64,000 nt of DNA, taken from positions 1 to 64,000 of the forward strand of contig JAQGBZ010000323.1 of the NCBI GenBank assembly GCA_034687125.1, given 5' to 3'. Shown here in pieces: positions 11,244 to 21,583 of this stretch (its first letter is position 1; each line of letters begins with the position of its first letter). The stretch is from Neelides folsomi (lineage: Eukaryota > Arthropoda > Collembola > Neelipleona > Neelidae). The notes beneath the pieces were generated by a model. The model was not told the origin of the DNA, ran no database searches, and saw only the letters and a list, made by a program, of their open reading frames with translations. Made by a program: the position numbers and the translations under genes.

Positions 11244-11812
11244 AATATCTGAATATTATCTATGAATCAATATTATTATTCATGTATAAAATACAAACAT
11301 ATATATAATGACGCGCGATTTATTCGCGAATATTTTAATATTAAATATGTGATTTCATGTTAATAGTTGTAGTATGTAGGTATGTAATTTTTATATGGTA
11401 CCTATATGCTAGCAAACTTTAAGCCTTGTATTATAGTATTTTAGCTTTGGAGAATGAATTTAATATTTGACTACAATAATTCAAGTAAATCAATCAATCT
11501 ATCAAAATTTGAAATTATCACTGACACGAAAAAAGTTGATATTTTTATCATATTTGCAAATTGACATATTTAAGTATTTCATAGATGTTGAATAATTGAA
11601 GACTTAAAGCTTTTGAATTTCGATAATTAAATTAAAATGTTTTGCCATAATTTCTCCTTATCGATTTTGACAGCTTTCATATGATAAAGACGATAAAAAA
11701 CGAAATTAAATATACCAATCATAGATAACACATTAAAAAAATTTTCGTAAATTTTATTTTATTTAAATAATGATTTTTTCTCTTATATACACATTGGTTA
11801 TTTTTATTAGTT
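11244..11812. other. Intergenic, lipocalin to trefoil copy 2
   Basis: About 570 bp, AT-rich. I see no exon, repeat or RNA gene in it. Confidence 0.5.
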
Positions 11813-13088
11813 TTATAATGAAGATAAAACACTTGCAGCGCTAGTAAAGTGCCAGCATTCTTTTGCAGCTCCAGTTCTTGGAACTAATTGAAGGGGTTGG
11901 TTAGGATCTCTGAACATAAAAAATAAAAAATAATTTTTTAACTTTTATTTTTGAAAATCAATAATATTATAAAGGATTTGCCCATATTCTCATATGCATG
12001 CAAGCACTCTACATACTTAGAGGTAGATTAGATATATCCAATTAAAAGATTGTTAAATAGATTATGGTTGTATTTACCCGTTATCAGATATAACGAATTT
12101 GTTCCCGTTGTTTTCGATAAAAAATGTACTGACGGTACAATATGGGAAATTCCATGTATTATTTAGGTTTGGATCGTTGTGCTTTTGAAACAATAATAGA
12201 AGATAAGAATTTACATATTTTCTAACATTCAATTAGATAGCCGCAATAATTTATTGATAATGCATAACATTTATTTAATATATCATAATTACTAATTACA
12301 TACCAATGTTTAACATGATACTTATTGATTAAAAATATCACAATTACCCCTAATGTAACGAGTAGATCTCCATTAAATGTAAAATCATCGTCATATCCGA
12401 TAATTTCGTCAGAATCAGCGTTCAAAGGTTGAATTGTATTCCCTTGAGCTTCAAAATAAATATATAATTTTAAATTAGAACAATGCCTCTAGAAATCAAA
12501 TGTATAATTGTAGTTTAAGATTGATGTTAAAAAAATACGAGCTCCGTGCATCCTGAATATTTGATGGGGGGAATCATTTTTAGAATACTTTCCCATGCTT
12601 GAGCCTAATGCACCCCGATAGTGTGGAGATTCCATGTACTATAAATTTTTACTTTTAATTTTAGCGTAATTCATAATTTTTAAAAATTCACAATAATTTT
12701 ATAAATCTTATTCGATCTTAAACATATTTATCAAAGATCATATAAATTTAATATAAAATCTTACTAGGTCAGTTTGAACATTTTGAAAGAAATATACATC
12801 TTCGGCGATAACGGCTAAAACATTAATTGATTATTTATTATTATTAAATATAATCTAGAAAAACATATTTTTGATGGGCATCTCTCAGTTTCAAAATCTC
12901 AAATACCATTTCTATGATGCTTGCCCTTAGTTGCGTCAATCAAATCAAATTGTAATCTGGAATAATTTAATAATTAATTGTAAATGGTGTAAAATATTAC
13001 TAATAAATATTTTTATGATTTAATAAAAATAATTTTGTACATACCCGCTTAAAGCAGCAAGAATAACTATTGTAGTTGTTTTATACAT
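11813..13088 (-). CDS. Secreted beta-trefoil (ricin-B-like fold) protein, complete copy
   Basis: Seven small exons, 13088-13045, 12956-12907, 12814-12765, 12638-12539, 12448-12348, 12181-12078 and 11909-11813, with consistent phases (2,1,0,1,0,2), giving 181 residues. Residues 1-15 look like a signal peptide (MYKTTTIVILAALSG). After a short linker come three similar lobes: first VYFFQNVQTDLYMES ending in SPHQIFRMHG; second around DDDFTFNGDLLVTLG ending in NNTWNFPYC; third FFIENNGNKFVISDNG ending in LQLVPRTGAAKECWHF. The pattern of an initial hydrophobic strand, a Gly/Asp turn and a closing Q-x-F or W-x-F is that of a beta-trefoil. The lectin QxW motifs are only partly kept, so sugar binding is not assured. 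Function is unknown; the fold assignment is inference from motif spacing. Gene model is well supported by the paralogous exons at 7.9-8.3 kb. Confidence 0.78.
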
Positions 13089-13636
13089 TTTTAAAAATTA
13101 AAATTGTTTAATGAATAAAATATGCTCGCAGAATTTGAAAGAAAAGTAATTTTAAGGAAGATGGTGATATTTAAACAATTTTTTATCTTTACTTTGTCCT
13201 TACACAATTAGTTAATATCTAATTTTTTATTAGAATCATTAATTAAAACGATAAAGCTCATGTAATTTATTATCAGTATATGCATGGCAGCTTTATTAAG
13301 CTTTTTAATATTCCATTAAAATGTTCAGATGGTTTCAAATGTATTACCGGTATGTGTAGTTATATGTATTCATATCCAATCCAATACTTTTTTGTTTTTA
13401 ATAAATTTAATTATGCGCAGAAATCTTGACAATTTTTAAACCAATTAAACAGTTTCTATTCAGATATTATTTATTACACAGACGCAGCATAAAAAAGTAA
13501 TTTCGTAAAACTCTAAATGTTTTATTCTCAATTAATTATTATCTTTTTATTCATTGAGTTGGGATTGAGATTCATAAAAATTCTAAGCCCGTTTTAATTA
13601 TTAGATTTATTAAATAATTCATTTTTAAAAAATGGA
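13089..13636. other. Intergenic, trefoil copy 2 to ABC transporter 3' end
   Basis: AT-rich, contains the promoter of the trefoil gene and the 3' end of the ABC gene (a minus-strand AATAAA at about 13615). Nothing else seen. Confidence 0.5.
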
Positions 13637-16600
13637 TTATTTAGACTTGAATTTCATAATGCTTGAAATATAAATAAGAGCAATGAGAAGGAAAATCCAA
13701 ACAAACGAAGCGACGAATCCAGAATACACAGAAGGATGGTCAATTCCCCAACCACGTCCTAACATTGATCTCATACTCTCACAAGCAAGAGTTTGTGGCC
13801 AATACCAACCAAATGATTGCAAAAATGGTGGCATACTCTCCAAGGGCCAAAGAACTCCAGAAAGGAGAAAATTTGGCATAACAAAGCCCAACGTCAGTTG
13901 CATCACATCACGCTCTTCTTCGCAAATTATAGAAATTACAAATCCTGAAAAGAAATTCCAAATATTAAAATTACTTTACAACGTTAACATTAATTTGATT
14001 GACATTAGAAATTGATTAACTGATTAAATTCGAAGTAGTTACCAAGCAACATTCCACATGTTCCCTGAAGAATTGGAAGTAAAAGTACCCAATGTAATGG
14101 GCCCAAATTTGTTACTCCAAACCAACCAAAGAGAATTACAAGGGACAAAAGAGTTTGCCCTAACATGACTCCATATTGGGCAATGATGTGAGAGAGAATT
14201 GACTCAAAGTAAGTAACCCCAGCAACGAGACTCCGTTCAAACATTCCTTCTTTTTTTTCAGTGATCAGAACTTGACCAGTAAGCGCAATAGCCATGAAAA
14301 AATTCAAACTGCAATTTAAATTATAACTATTTTAAATTATAATTATGAATAAAATGTATTTGTTTATTAAATGTTTAGAGAGTACTGTTGGATTAGGATT
14401 AGAAGAACAGTTCGATTTATTTCAAATTATATGAAATCGAATCAAATTCTTAGGCAATACGGTGTTATATAATTAGGTAAGATTTAAATATTCATACTTT
14501 TAAATCGTTAATTACATATAAGTCCATGAAGAGTTAAAATTTTAATTAGTTGCTAAGAATAATTAAATTGAAATAAATCGAACTAACCCTAATCCAAGAG
14601 TAAGTAGTATTTAGGTATTATAAGAATGTACTATTCAGTATATTAAATGCTAAATATGAGAATGAAGCTATAAAATTAAGCATTTACATGAGATAAACGG
14701 CAGGAGCAACAAATTCTGTAAAATCGGGTTCATTTAATCCATAAACTGGATCTTTAAACTGTGAAATCATATAGAAAATGGAATAATTAGCATTAAGCAA
14801 ATAAAAAGGAATTATGTAAGGTATTTTTTTAATACCTGTATATAATAAAAAATTAAAATATAAGTATGTACAAAATGTAGTGTAATGTGTAATTTAAATT
14901 AATACCGTTATTGGGTCTTCACCGGCTGTAGATCCAAGTTCGCATGTAACCAGCAAGTCTTTGGTGAAATCTTGATAAGTTTCAAAAAACACTCTTTTTA
15001 CGTTGAATCCAATTTGTTGACCTAAATAATTAAATATAATAAGCATAAAATTACCTCAATAAGATATATTATTATTCCAACATTAAGCTTAATACTATAT
15101 TATACAAATTTTAAATGTCTAATATTGTATCAGTAGCAGGAGGTAATTATAATTATATTGTAATTAAAATCTCTTATTTTGAATTATAAGGATTTACTTG
15201 TCATGTCCATTCTAACTAATGGTCTCGATCCAATGAGCGTTTCATTATCCGCAGTTAAACCCGATGATACCAAAACTTCAACAAGATTTTTGGAGTAATC
15301 TTCAGGAAATGAAATATAACCCCAAATTAGTCCTTGCTTAATTGCTTCCACTGCTTCTTCCTCGTTGTTAAAGTTCGTAAGTTTAAAATCATTTTTAGGG
15401 AGCGCATATAAGAAATTACAACTCAAATTGGCAAAAATACATCCGTCGGGAATTTGGCATTCTTCCCCTTTCATTTCATGATTAATTAATCCAAAATTAA
15501 TATTTCTCGGATTTCCGCCGATCGTGTAACAGAACAAAATCAACTGAATTGCTGGCAGACAAAAAATAAATGCCACAAAGCCAATATTCCGCCACATGCA
15601 AAGTAAATTCTTCCTCACAAGGGCCATAATCCGATTTTTAGAATTTGATAACGCTTGTGTTCTTGTATATGGCTTGCTTTCGTAATATCCGGTGGAAATT
15701 TCTCTTTTGGCAGGATTTTCATTATCTGAGAAACATTTTGTAAAAGATCGCTTGAAAGAGACGATGGGAAGAGTTGGCTCATTTGAATCAGATTTGAATC
15801 TTAATAATTTCTTGAACCAATTATCAGTGCCAAAACTTGTAGGAGAAGAAGAAGTTTCAACATTGACCGAATCTTGACGGCACAAATGAAGAACCGTTTG
15901 TTCTAGACCCATTTTATACGTGTCGAGAAGAAATTGGGGGGATTTCTCAGTTAAAAGTCTTCCATTTCTCATTATTCCAAGCTAAATTAAAAAATGCCAT
16001 TATTTATTAAAAATGAGATGAGTGAAAATTCCTATCTATAACTACTCTATACAAAATATTCATTGATATACTAACAAGATTTTAGGGTATACTTATAAGA
16101 GTATTATAAAAACATACAGTTGTGGCTTGACTTGCTTCTTCAATATAATGTGTTGTAATTATCACTGTTGTTTTCTTTGAGGAAGTTATTTGTACGAGAT
16201 GTTCCCAAATGCTAAATTAATCCAAGAATATTTGAATGAATTACTTTTCCATTCTTATAAATATCACATCAGATAAGCTTTAGAATTGCTTTTACCTGTT
16301 TATAGTATTTGTATACAATTTGTATATATTTTATTAGTTATTTTACCATTGTCTGAGTAGTGGATCAACACCAACTGTTGGTTCATCTAAAACCAAAAGC
16401 TCAGGTTCATGAATTAAAGCAACGGCAAAGGAAACTCGACGTTGTTGACCACCGCTAAAATGTTTAATATTTTGATAAATAAAATTTTTACAAATTAGGT
16501 AGCTCTTAATTTTTTAATTTTTGCCTGAGGTTTCTGACTTGTCTTGAGATATCGGGTGGTAAATCAAGAAATTTAACAAGGAATTTAAGACGTTCGTTAA

Positions 16601-17364
16601 TTTTCCATTGTTTCATTCCAGCTATTTTACCGAAATAATTCATGGCTTCTTGGACAGTAAATTCTCCAAATAAAGCAATTTCCTAAAAATAATTTACAAT
16701 AGATGATGCATTTAGATATTACAATATACATAGTTTGTCATTCGGAAATTTAAAATCTTAATTAAATTACTTGTGGCATATATCCCACTCGTTTTCCAGG
16801 TACTTGTGCCTCTTTCGAACAAGGTGGATGTCCAAATACTTGAATTTCCCCTTCGTTTAGTTTTCTCATACCGACACAGCAAGCCAATAACGTTGTTTTC
16901 CCACAACCGCTCGATCCAAGTAAAGCATATCTTTAAAAACCATTATTATAAAATTAAAGTTTCAAATTTCTTAAATTTTCCAAATTTATATTTTTGAATA
17001 CCAAAGCAAATCAAAACAAAAGAGTTCGCCAAATTTTATTTTTATAAACCTAATTAATTGTATTTTGCAATATTTAAAATTTTAATATTTACATAGATCC
17101 ATCTTTGACGTTCATGTTCAGGTTTTCCAAAACCATATTTTTTCCATATCTTTTATTTGCATCAAAGACCCTCACAGCATAGCGAACATTTGTCTCTTTT
17201 TCTCCATTGGGACCATTGTCCATCTCGAACCCCTCGTTATTGTAACTGCAATTAAAAACGCCCAGTTAATAAATTTATGAATGATAAATGTAAATTGTAA
17301 AGAATGTTTTAATAGAAATTGTAATAGAAATTGTTACAAATCACCTTTTTGTTTCAGAACTCAT
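13637..17364 (-). CDS. ABC half transporter, ABCG23-like (ABCH-type)
   Basis: ATP-driven membrane exporter, NBD first then one membrane domain, about 745 residues as expected. Eleven exons: 17364-17345, 17245-17093, 16930-16771, 16682-16525, 16454-16347, 16211-16118, 15981-15198, 15021-14906, 14758-14688, 14308-14043 and 13944-13637; phases all agree. Walker [11 protein letters not shown]-loop [13 protein letters not shown], signature [15 protein letters not shown], Walker [14 protein letters not shown] and H-loop TTHYIEEA are intact. The linker exon leads to helix 1 ([20 protein letters not shown]) and a large extracellular loop with cysteines; the last two exons give the remaining helices, including [17 protein letters not shown] and [16 protein letters not shown]. 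The NBD-TMD order and these blocks match the ABCG23-like proteins classed as ABCH in arthropods. Some insect ABCH proteins move cuticular lipids; that role here is inference. Intron 4 begins with GC (AG|GCAAAA). Confidence 0.93.
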
Positions 17365-19187
17365 GGTGGTGAGGATTGGAATTGTACTGAATTTGGGAAT
17401 TCTCCTTGAGAATTCTCCAACTCAGACAAGGCAAAACTTGTTTTATTTTTTGCGGAAATAAAAATGCACAGAGGTAGGTACATAATATACTGTCCAAAAA
17501 GTCCATTCATCTATGTATATTGTATATGAAAATACTAATTGATGAGATACGATAATTTTATAATTAGTTTATCTTTAAGACGCTTTAAGATTTAATTAAA
17601 CAAAGAACAGTAATAAAGTTTTTATCATTAGAAGGATTAAGAGGGAAAGGATTAAGAGGAAAACACTCAAATGAACGGACTTATTGGGCAGTATGTCATA
17701 CAAATCCTCTAAATGTAAGTAAGTATATACCACCAGAGTGTTTATATAGTTTTACATGGATTTCATGAAAACTTTACATGAGTTTCGTGGATCCTATATC
17801 TAAACTAAAAGTATAGTCTATAAGGGTTTTAATGGCATTAGCTTTTAGCTTGTTCTTGCATAACTTTTTTATAAATTAGAATAATACGACTTCAACATCC
17901 TCGCTATTGCCCACATGGATTAATGTTGGTTTAAGTGCAAAAGGAAAATAGAAAAAATAAGCAACCCTTGCCTTATAAGAAGTAAGAACTAATGGCATGA
18001 GGTGATTAAATTGTTTATTAGATGTTTAGTTATATGAAATAAAAATATATAAACCTCACGGAATTCAGATTTAAAATGTTTATTTACTCTTACAATTCAA
18101 ATACGAATAAGATAATAATAAAAATATAACTAGTAATTTAGCTAGAATACAATTTTTTATTAAATAAGTTCATTACATCAATTTGTGGCAAATTAAATAT
18201 GAAACATGTCTCTAATATAAATATTCATTATGAGCGAGAAACAAATTAAATATGTCGATATGAATATATCGACATATTTTGTATATAAATATACATTTTT
18301 CATTTTTTTGAATACTAGACAAGACAAATGAGACATTATTTAGACTTCATTATTCAACATTCAATCATCATAAAATAAAAATAAGTTTATCAAATCAACA
18401 AATCAGGAAAGTGGCGACGTTTAGTGAATTCTTAATAGGACAAAAGATCAGATCTTTCCTATCTTGAGCTTGACGACTTTTCGAGGCCAACAACTTATTC
18501 CATTAAAAATCAAACTTTTAAATGTTAAATGTAGTTTATAAAGTTATTAAAGTGTGGATCATTAAATACAATACGCGTGAAGTAAATGTTATACAGAGAA
18601 TGTGTGTATTAATGTGTATACAAATAAATAAACAAATGATTTTATAATTATTTAATAAATTTTATATGTATTAGGCATGGTTTGTGTAATTGCTTGCATG
18701 CACGAAAGATAGTTCTATCACACCTTAAAATTATTTTGATTAAACACATCAGGTCAGATGCACGTAATCAAGTAACATTACAGATTTACAATCAGGCTGA
18801 AGCCAAAGTCGCTCATTTGAAAAAATATGTTGATATAATATATAATTAAATATTTACATAGATTTGTTTTATTCTTCCTCCCTTTTTTCGTTCGGGCAAT
18901 GTAAAAGATTGTCTGATCTTTTTCTATGTATCCATTTCCTTGGGACTATTTTATAACAATAGATATGATACAGATTATTATTTGAAAAAAATGAATATAA
19001 AACCGTCAGATAATTTATTGTTGTTCTGACTACATGTATGTATCTTACAATATATCAACATTGATTATAAAATTCATTTATCCTCAATGAGATTAATCAT
19101 AATAAAGGACAACTCTTGTTTTTATTATGTAAAGTTTCTATTGCTACAAAACAAAACTAAAACTAAAATAACATTAATGTAATATGA
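17365..19187. other. Intergenic sequence
   Basis: About 1.8 kb, AT-rich. No exon recognised. It contains a perfect 14-bp inverted repeat at 18248-18279 (listed separately) and short GGATTAAGAGG direct repeats near 17630-17665. Confidence 0.5.
18248..18279. repeat. Perfect 14-bp inverted repeat
   Basis: AAATATGTCGATAT and its reverse complement separated by four bases. Could be a protein-binding palindrome or a small hairpin; no gene context supports either. Confidence 0.5.
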
Positions 19188-19349
19188 ATTATAGTTCATT
19201 CACGAGTAACTTGCACTTGAGTTATACCCATTTGGCCCATCATGTGCATTAAAAAAATTCTCAGTTTAGTTGGTAACAAAATTTAAATAATGCAGATGCA
19301 GGGGCCATCTTATACCTCAAGTGCAAGTTGCTCGTGAATGAACTATAAT
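19188..19349. mobile_element. MITE with long terminal inverted repeats
   Basis: A 162-bp element whose first about 33 bases (ATTATAGTTCATTCACGAG, then AACTTGCACTTGAG) are repeated inverted at the right end with one mismatch; weaker complementarity continues to about 55 bases. No coding content. A clear target duplication could not be defined. Plain non-autonomous DNA transposon; family not assigned. Confidence 0.82.
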
Positions 19350-19872
19350 CATTTATTGAATATATGAGCTCAACAATAAAATAATTAGAAATTCACGTTT
19401 ATCAACTTTCGATTTTTCACATTTTCATTCGAATTTTTTTTTACTTTTGATTTGACTTTGGAAAATATATTACCAATTTAAAGGGTTGGTGTATATTCTA
19501 ATATATACAAGGTTTTTTATTGCGTAATCAAATGCAAACATTCAAAATTTTGTTTTTTTAGTTTTAGTATGAAAATTCTTGTGAAATGTCCAATATTAGC
19601 AAACAAATGGGGAACAAAGGCTAAAAAGTAAAAATTATATAAATTTCTAAAGGCTTGATTTGAGCTATTTTATCATAAAGGTGTTGCAATGTTACAACTA
19701 TTTACACATTGGGGTTTAAATAATTAAATTTTATATCAATAAGTATCAACACTTGCAAAATAATTATTTATTCAACTGACGGTTATGATTAGTAGTAAAT
19801 AAATAATTTTGAATATTTTAAAATATGTTCTATTGTACGTTTGCAAGTCTGATCACTTATTGTTTGATTCGT

Positions 19873-19879
19873 TATATAA
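19873..19879 (+). promoter_or_regulatory. TATA box of the protease homologue gene
   Basis: TATATAA 57 bases before the ATG, allowing a leader of about 30 bases. Confidence 0.5.
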
Positions 19880-19935
19880 ACGTTACACGAGAAATCTGTT
19901 TTTAAATCACAATCGTATTTACACGTGAAATAAAA

Positions 19936-21400
19936 ATGTGGGCGAGTCAATTTATTTTCTGTTTTTTGTCTTTATTCTTTTTAGTTAACTCTCAAGAGAC
20001 AAAATTCAAACCGAATCCATTATTAGGGTTAGGGAAGTTTAACAATCCTTCTCCTAAATGCTGCGCCGATCCAACGGTTGCACCAAATTCACTTTCTTTT
20101 GTTGTTGCACTTTTTGAAATTTATGCAGGAGTAAGTGAACATTTATTTAATGAATTGTTCAATCATAATTAATTAATTTTTTTATATAAACAGTAAAGAT
20201 AATACTAAAATTTTTCAATTTTCCATTTATTTTTTCAATTTTTCTCAGGTTTATTATCATTTCTGCGATGGTGTATTGATAAGCCCAAGACATATTTTGA
20301 CCGTTGCCAGTTGTGCAAATTTTAGAAACACAGCGTATAGAGCAGTGTTTGGTATGCACAACAGAGGAGACATGGTAAGAAAAAATGTTAGCCCATTGGC
20401 TCCTTTGACAGATCCATCTCGTCCACCAGTTGAACATGTCATAAGTGCAGCTTCGGTTAAAATGCACCCGTAATTAAAATATTGAATTATACTTACAATT
20501 CAAACATAATTTCACAATAACAATTTTAAATTTGATAACCACATTTGGTTTTTAGGGAATATGCAAAAAATCCTGCACTGAACGATATTGCAATAATCAC
20601 ACTTGATTCACCAGTAATTGAAACAAGTTATATTAAAAAAGCTTGCGTTGGAACTGTGACGTCATCAAAAAATATTTTTTTGACTGGATGGGGTCAAAGT
20701 TCATGTAATTCAATGCCTAAACATCTTTTGACAAGAGCACCTGGACATGTTCTTGAAAATACCAATTGTGGAGAAATTATTAAACCTACTGTCAAAGCAC
20801 CTCTGGCAGACTCTCAACTTTGTTTAACATTTAATAATTCAAACTTCTATATGGGAGAATTAGGTAATAACTGACATTATAAATAACCAATAAAATGCAT
20901 AATAAGATTAATAACAACTTATATTAAAAATGTTACATTATATGACTACATAATTTACTCAAAATATGTAAAAATTTAAAGTAAAAATAAAATATTCCAG
21001 GTGCTCCTTTATACTCAGACTTAGGACAAGGAAATTTCGAAGTTGTGAGTATTTGAGCTTGAATTTTAAATCTGAATTTTAAATCTTTCTGAAAAATTTA
21101 TACCAATTATAATTTATATAAGTAATTTATAATTAAATCTTAATTTCAACTTTTATTTAACAGCTTGGATTGAGATCTTCAATAGTTCCAGATGGCACTG
21201 GTTGCTATAACAAAAACGTGCCGTTTCTTTTTACAAGATTTGACAAACATAAAGCTTTCATTGACCAAGTTGTAGGAAGCGAAAGTAGCTGCCAAAACGG
21301 CTGTGAAAATACCGCGTGGAAAGAAGAATATCTTGAATATTTTTGCAAAATAATGACACTCCCATATTGTTCCTTGCCACAATATAACAAAAGATTTTAA
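19936..21400 (+). CDS. Secreted trypsin-fold serine protease homologue, predicted inactive
   Basis: Five exons, 19936-20130, 20249-20469, 20556-20863, 21001-21044 and 21164-21400, phases 0,2,1,0, 334 residues. Residues 1-19 are a signal peptide (ending LVNSQ). The chymotrypsin fold is shown by FCDGVLISPRHILTVASCANF, NDIAIITLDSP, NIFLTGWGQSSC and a C-terminal CYNKNVPFLFTRFDKHKAFID. Of the triad, Asp102 is present in NDIAI. The His57 site, normally in TAAHC, reads TVASC, and the Ser195 site, normally GDSGGP, reads GELGAP, so His and Ser are both lost. There is no clear RIVGG-type activation site. A Cys-rich tail follows the protease fold. Such secreted homologues often act as cofactors or binding proteins in haemolymph cascades; here that is inference. 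The frame is intact and splice sites are normal, so it is a gene, not a relic. Confidence 0.88.
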
Positions 21401-21416
21401 TGTTTTAGTATTTAAT

Positions 21417-21422
21417 AATAAA
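21417..21422 (+). terminator. Poly(A) signal of the protease homologue
   Basis: AATAAA 17 bases past the stop. The convergent receptor kinase has a minus-strand AATAAA at about 21483-21488, so the two 3' ends are about 180 bp apart at most. Confidence 0.5.
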
Positions 21423-21583
21423 CGCAAAATTTTACTCACAACAATTCCAACTTAATTAAATTAATATAAAACCTTATATACGTTTATTAATCAATCGAAT
21501 AAAAGAGAGTAATTAATTAAGTATAAAAATATTTTTAATTGTTTAATTGGATCAGTACAAATATTTTTAATAAGAAAAAACAA

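Noticed and set aside
13683-14015. 110-codon plus-strand frame
   Set aside because: Antisense shadow of the last two ABC transporter exons, which carry clear protein homology on the minus strand.
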